Source of the DNA: Heliocybe sulcata | Taxonomy: Eukaryota > Basidiomycota > Agaricomycetes > Gloeophyllales > Gloeophyllaceae | Length of the DNA: 64,000 nucleotides | Assembly (NCBI GenBank): GCA_004369045.1 | Contig: ML213528.1 | Span: forward strand, 107,662-171,661 | Direction: 5' to 3' | Part shown: positions 9,925-22,164 of the stretch, in pieces | Numbering within the stretch: the first letter of the stretch is position 1 | Layout of the letters: each line of letters starts with the position of its first letter | Position numbers and translations under genes: made by a program | The notes under the pieces: model-generated | The model's input: only the letters and a program-made list of their open reading frames with translations | What the model was told of the DNA's origin: nothing | Database searches by the model: none

Positions 9925-11582
9925 TCATTGCCGAAGGTTCGAGTAGCTGGGCATCCTGCTCGGCGGCGCAGGCGAAGGCGTGCGCGAGGGGAAAGGCGAG
10001 CCGTACGGCGCATTCAGATAGTGGCTCGTATCCGCCGTGTCGCTGAACTCGTCCTCGGACTTCTCCCCTGCGAGCCCGAGCGCACTCGCGAACGCGCGCG
10101 GGCTGCCAAACGGCGACGCCTTTTTGGGTGGCGGAAACTGCCCGATAATGGGCATGTCGGATGAGATGGGCGTCCCGGGGAAATCAGGGTTGATGGTCTT
10201 GCCCGAGATGGAGGTCATCATGACGTTCGGAATGGGGGGCATCTCCTGCCCAGCGGGTTGGTTGTACATCCACGTTGCTGCTAGCACAGTGCTTGAGCCG
10301 AGGACGAATGAGGGCGTTATACGGAAGTTGAACAGGACGACGGAAGCCGAAAAAGAGAGGATAATCGACAGACTCGTGGCAAATCCCTTCAGAATGTTGT
10401 CAGAGTACTTGATGACCACCGCCGTAACGAGACCTCCGAACACTTGAGTCGCCACCGTCGCCCACGCCCATCCACCAAAGTTCCTGAACAAGTCGAGAAA
10501 GAAGCCCCGCGAATTATGGGTTTGAGGCGCATACAATATGGGAAGCACAGCGGGGATGAGGGAGAAGAATGATAGCTGGACGTTGCGGACCCAGAGATCC
10601 GCCTTCGAGTTTTTGAGCACCATCTCAAAGTAAACACCCGCAAGGCCAGAGGTGAAACACGCCGCCGTGACCGCTCCAAAGCCCTTCAGCGGGTTCATAA
10701 AGTGCATGGGCGCAAGATCATGAGCACTGCCGACAGGAATCTCCTTCTTCGGCGGCCCGCCCGACTGAATCTGCACGATACCAACACCGAGCGCGAGGAA
10801 CGTCAGCGCCAGCCACTTCACCGGAGTGAGCTTCTTCCGCAGCATGGCGACCGAGAAGGCCGCCGTAGTGAGGATTTTCATCTGGTACGTCACCTGGAAC
10901 GTGGCGACGGGGAGATTGCTTATCGCGACGAATTGGAGCGAGTTCTGCACGACGTAGAGGAGTGCGGGGATTGAGAGCTTCCAGCAGTCAGGGCTGAAGA
11001 TTTCACGGTAGAGTCGGTTCGCGGCGCTCAGGGGCCGCTGCGACCATGGCGCATCCGAGGCATTGCATACGCGAATGAAGGCAATGACCAGGGATATCCC
11101 ACCTTTCAGCAGCTCGTTTAGGAGCACGGCTGATGCGGGCGAGTATGCCTGGGATGGAGGGGTGAACACGCGAGAGTAGTGCATGACTATTGAGAGTGCT
11201 GCATTCTGCACGGCCAAAGTCACGAGCCTGCCGTAGTATAAGGCATAGTGTGAAGAATTGAGCAACTAAGCACTCACGACACGTATTTCAGCGGCAAACC
11301 GAGGATCTTCGGCGAGCTCTCTTGCGGCGCGACCGCCGCTCCATTCCCTGCACTGTATTCCCCCTTGCTCGACAGGTCCACAAAATTGCTATTTGATCCA
11401 GCAGGCAGTAAAGGTGCCGGTCTCGGACTGGGCGAACCTCTTGGTGTAGAATAGCCAGACGGCGATAAATATGGGGTAGAAGAGCCGTGTCGAAGCATAG
11501 GAGGGGGTCTATGGTGCATATCAGGCGATGTCGGCGTCGCTACATTGACCGACGACGCCCTGGGGTGCAGGGTATGGCTCAT
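9925..11582 (-). CDS. Nucleotide-sugar transporter (SLC35A/UDP-galactose transporter family)
   Basis: Two exons (11582-11278 and 11227-9925, 50-nt intron) encode 535 residues. A cytosolic-looking Pro/Ser-rich N-terminus of about 100 residues precedes the membrane core. That core shows the family features: LVTLAVQNAALSIVMHYSR at the first helix, FQVTYQMKILTTA, a GFGAVTAACFTSGLAGVYFE segment, and VATQVFGGLVTAVVIKYSDN followed by KGFATSLSIILS. These are hallmarks of Golgi nucleotide-sugar antiporters that import UDP-sugars in exchange for UMP. About ten hydrophobic helices can be counted. The C-terminal 90 residues are Pro/Ser-rich and probably cytosolic. The exact substrate (UDP-galactose, UDP-GlcNAc or other) cannot be read from sequence. 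The start is the ATG at 11582. Confidence 0.92.
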
Positions 11583-12953
11583 TGCTGTAGTCGTCGGGGC
11601 AAAAGGGCGAAACGGGCAATTTGGCCGGTGGGCTGGAACCAGCGTCGCGGCTATGTGATGTCAGACGCCGTGATGATGGCGATCTCGTTGGCGACGGGGG
11701 AGGCGCGCGACTTCAGCGTCTTCAACAGCGAGGGCGTCGTTCGGCAATGGCGTCGACGTTGTATAATATGAAGTGGAGGGATAGAGTATGCGGGGCACGT
11801 CCCCACCTGCAACCGTTGTAAAACAGAATTCCCCCATTTCTGACACTGCCGAATCTGGGGCTTTGATGTTCGAATTCAATTCAATTCCGGCGGTATCACG
11901 TTAATTTCTGATCGGGACGACCTCGAGTACGTGTTCGGTAAAGCACAAGCAGCGTACGAAACAACATATAAATTCAACAGGACAAGAGGCGGAGATAGAA
12001 GACAAGCTAGTTGTAACGTAGCTCTAACTAGCAGTCTGCAAGGTCTTCCAGACGTGAGTAAAGGAAGATCCTACCAATGAAGACAGTCCATGCTTAGGTT
12101 TGACAAGTGGGACAGAGAACTTGATGGTCGGCGAAAGCCTAGCCGAAGAACTGGCATGCCAGGCCTTGAAACATTGCCAGCAAACTGGATCTTTTGGTGT
12201 CGGTACCGCCTCAAGAAGGACCAGATAGGCGCGAACCGGGTACAGAAGCACCTAGGTATCCTCGGTTAGCGCCATGATCCTAACTGTGCGAGATACGGGC
12301 AAAGAAAACCGATGGCCTCAGACTCGCCTTTACCTCTCCATGCGCACCCATCCGTCAATCTGATATTCCCGAAGGAAAACAGAAGGCATCGTTGCAGGTA
12401 TACGAACCTCCCAGGTAGAGAGGCGGGGTGCGTCCCTTTACCAGGGTTATCTTCCTTGGGACATTCGAAGTGATGAAGAAACTACAAAACGGTACTCACT
12501 GCGAGGTTGAATCATTGCTACATCCACGTTAGGTTCAGCCTAACCGTAAGTGACTCGCATAAAAAGCGACGAGAGCATGTCGGTTATCTTAGGTGGTCCT
12601 GCTTCATGGCCCCTCAACCAGAGGGAGGAACAATCAGCAAAGACTGTTTTACAGAAACCTATCCATCTTCGACGTTTGTCTGGACCGCCCGTCCTTGGAA
12701 TGAGAGCCGCGGCGAGCACAGCGAGGACAGACAGTAATTTGACGTCGTGGTTTAAGTGAGAGCTGCAAAAGTGAAATTTGTTGATTATGTACCCATCGGA
12801 TAAGTCCAAAATTAATGTCACTTGTCAAATATTGTGGCAATAAACTCGTTATTCATGATTTCGGACTAAGCCGCAAGTACTCTCGTGAAACCGACGACCT
12901 GGCCACCGCCATGAGCATCTAGGATATCGCTTGCTGCACTTGTATAGACGTCG
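11583..12953. other. Long divergent intergenic region
   Basis: 1.37 kb between the divergent transporter and apyrase genes. The minus-strand frame 11661-11879 and the overlapping frames near 12540-12820 have no recognisable features, and no exon chain could be built. It is likely promoter and 5' UTR sequence for both genes. Confidence 0.4.
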
Positions 12954-15243
12954 ATGCCTCCGCCGACAGCTTCGGATGCATGGCTTACCGGCAGACGCTT
13001 CGGCGTAGTCATCGACGCTGGCTCGTCCGGATCAAGACTTCAAATATACAGCTGGAGAGACCCGCGGATCGTGCAGAAGGAGGACTACAGCGCATACAAC
13101 TCTCTCCCGAAAGTCGAGAAGGGCACAAGGAACGGCGATGACTGGGTAACTAAAGTGGAACCTGGTGCGCAGTTTACTGAGTTGTAAATCAATAGAGCCG
13201 AGGTAACATCTATCCTTGATAGGCATATCCACGTTCGCGGGCGATCCTGAGGGCGTGCCTGCGTACCTGGCGCCTTTGCTCGAGCATGCACGCTCACATA
13301 TCCCACCGTCGCTGCAGCCTGAGACGCCCTTGTTCCTGCTGGCCACCGCCGGCATGCGCCTCTTGACACCCGAGCAGCAGGGCGGAGTCTTGCAAGCGAC
13401 CTGTCAATTCCTGAAGTTTCATTCCAACTTCCGGATAGATGGCCCTTCCTCATTGGGGCCCTGTGGCTCGAGCGTGCGGATCATAACGGGTGAGGAGGAA
13501 GGCCTGTTCGGGTGGATTGCGGTGAATTACTTGATGGATGGGTTCACGCCGCGGGATACGGACGCTACAACGTACGGGTTCTTGGATATGGGCGGAGCGT
13601 CGACGCAAATTGCATTCGAACCCAAGGCTGAGGATCGCAAGGGTGCTGACAACCTGATTGACGTGCGTCTGCGGCTGGTGAGCGGTGATGAAATACACCA
13701 TCAGGTGTTTGTGACCACTTGGCTCGGGTACGGGACGAACCAGGCGCGAGAGAGATATGTCGCGCAAGCGATAACGCAATACGAGGATTCTCTCTCTGTC
13801 CCGCCCGCCGAAGGTGCATCCGCTGCTGGAGAGGTCATTCCGGACCCGTGCCTACCAAAGACACTTCAGCTCATCGAGTCTCCAGTGCACACGGGAGTCT
13901 CCACAACACACACTCGGAAGCCTCATACTCTCATCGGCACGGGCTCCTTCGAACAATGCCTGCAGCAGACATCCCCGCTGCTGAACAAGCACGCCGACTG
14001 CGTGCACACACCGTGTCTTTTCAACGGCGTGCACGTCCCGCCCATCGACTTCTCCGCCTCTCATTTCATCGGGGTCTCAGAGTACTGGTACTCCTCAGAG
14101 CACGTCTTTGGCTTGGGCGGGGCATACGACTTCGTGCAGTACGAACGCGCCGCGTCTGACTTTTGCGCACGCGACTGGGACGAGGTTTTGCGCGAGCACT
14201 CCGCGTTGACGAACGAGAGCCAGGTGGAGACCTCGCGCCTGCAGATGCAGTGCTTCAAGGCTGCTTGGGTCGTCAATATGCTGCATGAGGGTATCGGGAT
14301 GCCGCGCATCGTGGACCGTGGCGGGAACGACACCACGGATGGGGACAAGGTCGAGAAACAGGCGGCTGTGAAAGGCCTTGGCAGGCCGATGTTCCAGTCC
14401 GTTGACACCGTGGGCGATGTCGCCATCAGCTGGACACTGGGCAAGATGGTGCTCGAGGCTAGCAAGGAGGTGCCTGTACTCAAGGCTAACCAGGGCAAGC
14501 CGCCGCTGACAGACCCGCTGGAGAGAGTGCCCGAGGCGAGTAATATCGCCATCAAGCCTATCCGCCCGTACTTCTGGCATCTAGACGCTATTGAGGATCG
14601 GCTTGCGCCTCATCTGCCCCCGTCATTGAGGAAAGAGTCTTTGGGATTCTCGTCTGTCGGATGGGCCATCTACATTCTAGCTGTCTCCGCTCTCCTATTT
14701 GTTATCTATCGGTTGCGACACCAGCTGAAGGCATCTGCACGTCGGCTGGTCAGAGGTCCTTTCAAGAAGGACAGGGACCTCGTCGGGGAGACGTACGTCA
14801 TGGAAGAGGGGAAGCCTTTGGCGGAGAACGGCAATGGGGCAGCGTCATCTTGGGCTTCTCAGCCGCCGTCCCCTCGCGGCTGGCTGTTCCCCTTGCGCAG
14901 ACTGCTGTCGTCACGGACAGGCCTCTCAGCAAATGGACGCCGGCCTGTCTTGCGCCAGACAGATGCCTCGCCTAGACGCGTGTCCCCGATGCACCGCTCA
15001 TTCTCCTCACCGATCATGAACGGAAATGGCCGTCCGCCCCTCTCACCCTCATCCCAGTTCAAGTCATTGTACCAAGACGAGATGCTTTATTCTTTGGCCA
15101 ATGGCAATAATGTCTCATCGCTCTCGTCGCGCTCGCGTAACTCGTCCCAGATGAACCTGTCGACTCTGATGCCCAGGCAGGCGAGCTCACGGAACGCTAG
15201 CTCTCTCCATCTTCCGGTCGCGGATACACTGGATGAAGACTAG
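12954..15243 (+). CDS. YND1: GDA1/CD39 family apyrase (nucleoside di-/triphosphatase), Ynd1-like
   Basis: Two exons (12954-13164, 13223-15243) give 743 residues. All apyrase-conserved regions are visible: ACR1 VIDAGSSGSRLQIYSW (near residue 20), ACR2 ATAGMRLL, ACR3 GEEEGLFGWIAVNYL and ACR4 FLDMGGASTQIAFEP. A single hydrophobic segment, WAIYILAVSALLFVIY, lies near residue 550, followed by basic residues and a Ser/Pro/Arg-rich tail of about 170 residues. A C-terminal anchor with the catalytic part lumenal is the Ynd1 topology, unlike Gda1, whose anchor is N-terminal. These enzymes hydrolyse nucleoside di- and triphosphates in the Golgi lumen, which regenerates the monophosphate exchanged by nucleotide-sugar transporters. 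That makes the adjacent divergent transporter gene a functionally sensible neighbour. Confidence 0.93.
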
Positions 15244-16024
15244 GCAGACATGGACCAGTCGTCGATTTTCATGACTACCTCCGAATGGCCTACTTGCGGT
15301 GACTGTAGACTCTTGCCCGTGAGTCAGCCTGTTACCAAGCACGAAAGTTATCCGCAAGCTTGGCTGCTGCGAACTGCAGGGTGTGTACCTCTGCTGTCCG
15401 GAACCTTTGCTGTCTAGGCTCAGTCGTCGGAGATGCATTAGTGGCGTTCTCTAGAAGAAGTGCTTGGAATCACGGCATATATGTGCTCAAGTATGGATAG
15501 CCAGGCGCCGACGCAATGGTTTCACTTGAGCTTATGTCAACGACCAATGATGAAGCGCTGCTCCTCAGATAGGGAGATGAAAGGCGTGTCCAAATGTTGA
15601 GATGTTGCATATGGTCGTTAGGAGGGAACGCTACAAGAGTTATGTGGCGCTGTGCGAAGAAGCGCTTGGTTCCACCGGTACTAGGCGTCGATCAGCATCG
15701 ATTCAGCGAAGGACTTCTGGAGGCATATAGTCGAGATTGATCGAAAACATCACGGGCGATAGACCTTCATAAAGCTTCATATCTTCCGCTGTAAGGGTTA
15801 ATGGACATCAGATTTATGGACTGACTCATGCATTTGCACTACTTTATTCATTTGAACACGTCGATTAGACTCCTTGAACCAGATGTTGGTCCTGTGCCTA
15901 TAATTTCCCTTACATCGGTGTGTTCCCGCTACATGGTATACTCTGTTGGAAGATCCGAGCGATGTGTTATAATTAAGACAGTTGTTCCAGATACTACACA
16001 GTGGCGACAGATGCCGAGTTCCCC
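15244..16024. other. Intergenic between convergent genes
   Basis: 781 bp of shared 3' flank. No exon-like frame or repeat recognised. Confidence 0.5.
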
Positions 16025-18923
16025 TCATGATACATTCCTTGGACGTGATCGTGTACCCCATAAACCTTTACTGCTCGACTTGGGTGGGTGGGCCGAGCCA
16101 GCCTTATTCAGCCTGGACTTCTCCTTTGCTTGTCGTAAGCGCAGGACATCATGCACCCAGTCTGTCTCCTCAGCTTTCTCCAGTCCAAGGCGATGGAGGT
16201 TGGCCTCTTCTTCCGCATCCTCTGGCTCCAGAGTCGATCGCTTCTCCCAACGCCAAAGCATCAACTGGACTGTCGCTTCTGGGAGGAGGACGTTTGAGCA
16301 GTACTGTATATCAGCCAGTAAGAACTCTATGGAGGGCGCCAAGTATAGCAAAGGGAGATACCTCGACTTTCTCGACTCCGGACAGGGAATCAAAGGAAGG
16401 GGTCTTTCTCGCATGATCGAGGTGCTCATGCTCCTCGATAGGAGCAGCCACATCGCCGGCCCCTAAGCTTATTTGACAGCTCGTCTGCCGCTCCATTGAA
16501 GGCAGCTGACCTTGTTCCTCTGCTGACTCTGTCTAAGGACGAAAAAGACACCGTTAGATGCGGGACTAAATCAATTTACGGAAGCGTGCCCCCTTACCTC
16601 CCCGGACCGATCTGTGGGTGAAAAGAGCTTGTCGTCCGCCTGCTTTCCATGATGAACAGAGTTACTTCTAGCAGCACGCGAGACGCACCTCCTGGTCATC
16701 AGTCACCGTAAACGAAGAGGGTGGCATCTCCACCGGAGATGAGGGAATGACCTAGACAAACGTACCATATTAAATAATTCAAGGGCTGACCTACGAGAGA
16801 ATGTCGTCCTTACCTCGGGCTCACTAGACTCAACTGCGGGCCGCCTCGTTGAGTCCATGTCAACAGGCGGTGAAGACGGTACCGAAGCTCCAGCATCCAT
16901 TAGAACATCATTCGAAGGCTGCCTCTGAGCGGGCTCCGTATCCGCCACCGGCTCCTGCGCCAAATCCACGTCGATGGGCCGTGCAGACGGTCCAGAAGCT
17001 CCAGCATGATCGGGAGACCGCACCGTGTCCTCCTCCCCCACCGCAGGGTGCTCATTCAACAACCACCGAGTGAGACATTTCCTCAGCTGCGCCACCTCCA
17101 CAGCCGTCATATCCCCCTTCGCCGCCGCATCCCTGCACACGTTCACCCGCGCCGCACCACCCTTCATGAACGCGTCATGCCGCGCTTTCGCCGGCTCGTA
17201 TTTCTCCGCCATGATTAGCGCTAGTATCGGCTTCACATACGCGAACTGCGCGGGTATACTGAGCTCACAGAATTCAGTGCGAGACGGAGGTGGTAGAGAG
17301 GGTGGCGGGAGGTCCGGGTGCGAGTTCGACATAGTTGGATCGGCTTCGTCAGCATCGGCTGCGTCGTCGTTGTGTGCATCGTCGAGGGTAGTAGCGCTCT
17401 CGAACTCACCAAGCTAAACGATAATTCAGCATACTTCTCACACCAGTCCATGGACTAAAGTAGAAACGCCTACCTTACAGCTCATAAACTCAGGATCCTC
17501 GCACGTAAAAAACAAATCCCTAGTGACCTGAATGACCGCCGAATCAAGATACAGCAGCTCGTATTTCGGTTTCACTGTCGGTCTTGGGGGCGGGATATAC
17601 GCCATGACCTTCGCAGGCCAATACTCAGTCTTCTTTGTGCTTTCGCGTGCGAGGACAAGCTCGCCGGGGATCTCGAGCAGGGAGTCGGGAGGTGGGGGAG
17701 ACCATCGGTCCAACTCTAGATCAAGATCAGAGTCGCTGTCATAGGGTAAGGCACGGGTCTTGCTCTTCAGCGTAGTTGTGCTTGCGCTGGCCTTCGTCTT
17801 CGTGCTGTTGGAGGCGAACGAGTCTGTGGCACTGGTGCCGGCATAAGTGAAAAGAGACGACACGCTGACAAGCCCGTCATTGTCTTCTGCATCCTCTGAG
17901 ATCATTTGGGACACCGCCTCGCTCCATCTCTTCTGCAACTCCGTCTTCTGTTTCTTGTGGGGTGACGCCCGGAACCCATCCAGCGGTCGCGCTAGCGTAA
18001 AAGTATTGCTATTGAAGCGTAAGGTGTGCTTTGAGCAATGCATCGATAGGATATTGTTGGGTGACGGTTTATCAATTTCGACCGCATCAGAGGCATATGT
18101 GCTGGGTTTGCCGAATAGGGAAACGTGTAAAGGAGTGTCATTTGTGTCTTCATTCATGATCTTAGATACATGGGTTCTCAGACGAGGATTTATATGTAGT
18201 AGGCGAACGACGTACCCTTCCCGGCCACCAAATCGCTGCGGTTGAGGCATCGTTCTCATCTCCAACCTCCTCTGTCGTGACCTCGCCATGCTGATCGATG
18301 CGGACCCAGACAACCGAACCGAGTCTTCGGATGTCCCATTCATCCTCGATGGAGACGCTGTTGACTACACTTGCCGAGGGCAGATTCTGAGAAGAGAATA
18401 TGCTCAATCTGCTGACCGTCTTGTCGAAAACCCGTGGTCTCTGCATAGGCGCCTTCGCGGGAGGAATGCTAGCCCGAGAAGACTCCAAGAAAGAAAGTTC
18501 GCTCAGGCTAGTCGAAGAGCTGGGTGCACGCTTTCGGGGAGACTCGCGGGTTGTGCTGGGCGGCTCTTCCGACGAGGCACGGGACTTGTCTGACTCGGTG
18601 GCCGATGAAAGTGGAGACGATGAGAGGCGTCTCCTCTTAGCAGAGGACGTTCTAATAGTAGATTTAGACCTCTTCTGAGTGATTGAAGGAGCTTCAGCTG
18701 TCTTCGTCGACTTCCGCCTCGCACCAGCGGTCGTGCGCGCCACGCTCCCTTTGGACTTGGAGGAGGCGATAGTCCTGCCCTTTCGATTATAGGTAACGAC
18801 GCTCTTCCCCTTCTTCGGACTTGGGAAAGCATCAGATGCCCCGGATGGGGTCGGTCCATCTGAGTCGGAGTCCGTCAGCTGTGCCGCGAAGCTCCCAGTA
18901 GCTTTTTGAGCCGCCTTGCGCAT
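16025..18923 (-). CDS. Chromatin protein with two PWWP/Tudor-like modules
   Basis: Seven exons (18923-18216, 18160-17474, 17413-16814, 16751-16689, 16639-16598, 16532-16362, 16303-16025) give 849 residues. The first 190 residues are Ser/Arg/Lys-rich with several nuclear-localisation-like clusters (KRRRLSSS). A PWWP-like module follows: LGSVVWVRID, then AIWWPGR, spliced to DTPLHVSLFGKP. A second module in the middle repeats the plan: PGELVLARE, then EYWPAKVMAY, KYELLYLDS and a DPEFMSCKLGEF end. PWWP and Tudor folds read methylated histones and bind DNA, so a chromatin reader is likely. The C-terminus is acidic and helical (WRWEKRSTLEPEDAEEEAN). The intron interrupting the first module (18161-18215) uses an AAG 3' splice site. 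Complex membership is unknown. Confidence 0.75.
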
Positions 18924-19403
18924 CGTTCCAGCACGATTAGCTCCGTGTGTTGATATCCTCCAGTCACCCTTCTCGTCAGGCCCAAAGACGCGATATATAC
19001 CCAGCGTAACACAGCTTGCTTATTGCCTGCAGTAGCCACACGATCCCAAGCCTACAACGGCCCAGCAGGAAGGCTGTAGAAGTGATATTTACAAAAAATC
19101 GCGGTTTCGCTAGAGATACTGTACAGTATTGTCGCCAGATTGTCGCCAGAGTCGTCTGCAGCCGTCTGCCAGCTGAGCGCTGAGCCAGGGGACAGACGCG
19201 AACGGGGATGAAGCGCGTCGGTCACACGCGTTTCTTGTCACACGCACCCTTCATGCCGTCGGCCCACCACAGAACCTCCCAAGAGCCATTGATCATGATT
19301 TAAGAATACATAATGACAATCGCATTCAAGTCCCATGATCAGAGCAGTACGTTACATATTCCCAGAAGACCCTCAGAATATTCCCGCCGCGGCGATCCAA
19401 ATC
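18924..19403. promoter_or_regulatory. Upstream region of the PWWP gene
   Basis: 480 bp between the PWWP start and the 3' end of the first GPI-protein gene. It contains short direct repeats (TGTCGCCAGA twice near 19131-19151, TCACACGC twice near 19222-19245) and one ACGCGT (MluI cell-cycle-box-like) at 19226-19231. Function is inference only. Confidence 0.3.
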
Positions 19404-20166
19404 CTACAACAAGGAGAAGAAACCCAGAGCGGCAATACCGATAATCCCTGCAGACACCTGCTTCACGGCCAAAGCACCGCTCGTTGAGGTAGTTGCAGAC
19501 GGTGCCGTGCTAGACGTCTGCGAAGGGTTCCCAGAGGACTGCGAGCTAGGCGACGTAGAGGTCGCCGACGACGCAGAGCTTGAGCTACTGGCGGTAGTAC
19601 TAGCACTAGCACTGCCAGAGCTGGCGACTGCAACCACTTCAGGCGAGACAGCAGCTGTTGTGGTCACTGCGACGGTGGAGCCTGCCTGCGTGATCGTGTC
19701 GGCGCAGACGGCCTGCGAGCCCGAGATCGCGCAGGATATGGCTGCGCCACCTATCGGTGCGCCGTTCACGTTCCCTATTCCATAGGTGAGGTACGCGTCG
19801 TTTGGCCCCTCCACCAAGGTGGCTGTTTAATGAGCGACGCATGAGACACGAATGAGGCAGAATGCATGTCTAAGGTAGAATGGCGTACCTGTTCCAGGCA
19901 GGCGAGGCGTGTCCGTCCCCGAAGCAGCACCTGGTCCGACGAGCCAAGTCGTCCTCCCGTCGCTCCCTGCACCAACTTCACTGATACTGAGGGGCCCATC
20001 GCTCTGGAGAGCGGGAATCCACAGCGAAGTGCTGCTCTGTGCGCCAACAAGCTCTACTGTTTAACATTAACATCAATTCGACTGTCAGATCAACATGCGG
20101 AAGTCAGTACTCACAGTTGAGACTCAATACAGCTGCTGAAAGCACGCAAGCAACGATGGAGACCAT
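19404..20166 (-). CDS. Small secreted GPI-anchored protein, paralogue A
   Basis: Three exons (20166-20115, 20056-19889, 19822-19404) give 212 residues. The N-terminus MVSIVACVLSAAVLSLN is a signal peptide. The mature part starts near GAQS and carries the family blocks PLSISEVGAGSDGRTTW and LVEGPNDAYLTYGIGN, plus the conserved cysteine pair in ISCAISGSQAVCAD. A Ser/Thr-rich stalk of about 60 residues follows, then a C-terminal hydrophobic tail (VSAGIIGIAALGFFSLL) preceded by small residues, typical of GPI attachment. It is expected on the cell surface or in the cell wall with O-mannosylation of the stalk. Molecular function is unknown. It is the most 3' member of a head-to-tail triplet with shared intron positions. 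A TATA-like TATATA lies about 100 bp upstream. Confidence 0.85.
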
Positions 20167-20265
20167 ATTTCCCGCAATACAGATAGTGAGTGGCAACGAG
20201 GCTTTGAGGATTGAAGAAGCGCTGATAGAGGGAAGCTCGCACGATCTGCGACTCGAAAGGCGGTC

Positions 20266-20271
20266 TATATA
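20266..20271 (-). promoter_or_regulatory. TATA-like element upstream of GPI paralogue A
   Basis: TATATA about 100 bp upstream of the start codon at 20166. Paralogue B has a similar element at a comparable distance. Confidence 0.35.
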
Positions 20272-20793
20272 CCCATCTGGCTATGAGCGCTAGTCGGACA
20301 TGATGTCCGTGCACACGCTGGTTCTAGCAGGCAGGGAAGTCGCGCGTCATGCCTGATGGCCTCGGAATAATCATAGAACACAGCCCAGATGCTGCGCACT
20401 GTACTGCCTGGTACCATGAAGTGATCTTCTGCACGCGGCGGCGATGAGTGCAAAAGGTATAAACGTTCGTTAATATCTGCGGTGGATAGACGACTGCAGC
20501 TGACGGTTTAACAAGAACAAGAGCAAGAGACGCGTTTGTGGCGGCGCGGAAGTTGGTGCCGTCGGGTTACTCGGGTATCAATACCACCCAACTAAGGAAA
20601 GTCGGTGAACTTACTTGGGTACATTGTGGCTCTAGTCGGACGAATGTAAGTCTTCGTATAGCAGATAGAGTCTACACATAATCCCAATATCTTAGAGCAC
20701 ACGGTCTGGAGAACACTGTAACAAAGGTCCTGCACCCCAAGTACGTTCCCTGTGAAACAACGTAGCCACTAGCTGTCCCCACCCTGCTTAAGT

Positions 20794-21520
20794 CTATAGC
20801 CACAGCAAATACCCCGCAGAAGCAGCCGCTGCTACTACTCCAGCACTTGTACGCTTCATATGAGAAGCACCATTAGCATGCGTCGTACTCGCTGGCGGCG
20901 CAGCACCGGTGCTCGAAGTCTGCGACGGACCATGACTCGCCGAAGAGCCCGAGCTCGGGGAACTCGAAGTCGCCGCGAGGGAGGCAGAAGCACTGTAGCT
21001 GGCCCCTGAGAGTGCAACAAGGGTAGGCTGCGCAGGTATAGTCCTTGTAAGGTAAGACGTCGAGCCCGCCTCCGTAAACGCGCCTTGGCACGCTGCGTCT
21101 CCGTCCGATATGGCACAAGAGACATAATTGCCACCGATATTGCCCAAGTTGTACGTCAGGAAAAGCCCGTCGCTATCCTCTATGAGAGTCGCTGTTGTCG
21201 GGAGTAGAAAATATGAGAGAGAGAAGGTACGAAGATGACTCGAAGACGCGTACCTGTACCAGGGAGCTTCGGTATTTCCGTGCCTTGAGCGGCGCCCGAA
21301 ACAACAGCCCAAGTAGTCTGGCCATCTTCTCCTACACCAAGTTCACTGATGCTGAGGGGTCCGTCCCCAGAAAAACCGGGGATGAAGAGGGTAGTAGACT
21401 GAGCTCCGGCATTCAGCACTGTCGATAATTTTTCAGTCAATATTATTACCTATCAAAACATCAAAAAAATTACTTACCTTTAACAATAAGTATACCTGCG
21501 AGTATGATGCTAGCGAACAT
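20794..21520 (-). CDS. Small secreted GPI-anchored protein, paralogue B
   Basis: Three exons (21520-21478, 21418-21254, 21191-20794) give 201 residues with the same exon plan as its two neighbours. The signal peptide is MFASIILAGILIV. The mature protein begins near NAGAQSTTLFIPGF, followed by PLSISELGVGEDGQTTW and LIEDSDGLFLTYNLGN, and the cysteine pair in VSCAISDGDAAC. A Ser/Ala-rich stalk ends in an NGAS-type candidate GPI site and a hydrophobic tail (AGVVAAAASAGYLLWL). In this copy the usual EGPNDAY block reads EDSDGLF, so the copies have diverged. Function is unknown; a surface or wall location is likely. Confidence 0.85.
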
Positions 21521-21602
21521 GTTGCTTGGAATGTCAGTGAACGGATCGGAGCTAGCGCTTGGGGAGGCTTAGAGGACCAGAGTCAGATCATAGTCCGACA
21601 CG

Positions 21603-21610
21603 TATATATA
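21603..21610 (-). promoter_or_regulatory. TATA-like element upstream of GPI paralogue B
   Basis: TATATATA about 85 bp upstream of the start codon at 21520, comparable in position to the element before paralogue A. Confidence 0.35.
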
Positions 21611-22164
21611 CCATTTGACGCTTTCGTAACAAATGATCCTGGGCGTCTAGAAGGAAGACGCCTACTGAGCCACATGCATGACATGATCGCGAATGATCAT
21701 GAAGATTTCAGCGTCTATGGCAGTGTTTGTGGGTGCAGGTGTCCGAGCAGCCCGCTACTAAATTTCTCTGAGTACTGGCCCCTACAGCTGAACATGTAGG
21801 AGATGAGACGCACGAGGTGCAGTTCCATCGTGGTCAGTGGTGGAAGTGGAAACACAAGGTCGGCATCGTCGACGCCGTGACAACGACGCGCTACAGTAAC
21901 GCTGAAGTCACGTGCATAGAGTCACACGCGTCCAGACGCGCACCACCAAGAAAGTGCGGATATCTCGTCTTTGCGTAAGATGTACACGCATAACAGTATT
22001 GATTATTAATAAAAATCTCCATTGATAACCCATTTACAGGGTCGGGACTTCAAGCGTATGAGAATGCAACGTTATATGAATACACTAAGTCCTAAAATTG
22101 CCTCGCCCTATGACCTTCCCTTGACAGGCTATGGGACTCCGGTGAACATATAATCCCCGTAACT

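Noticed and set aside
11661-11879. Short minus-strand frame upstream of the sugar transporter, considered as a 5' exon
   Set aside because: No splice sites connect it to the transporter start, and the ATG at 11582 already gives a sensible N-terminus.
13719-14580. Frames on both strands across the apyrase gene
   Set aside because: Shadow frames; the plus-strand apyrase reading contains all family motifs.
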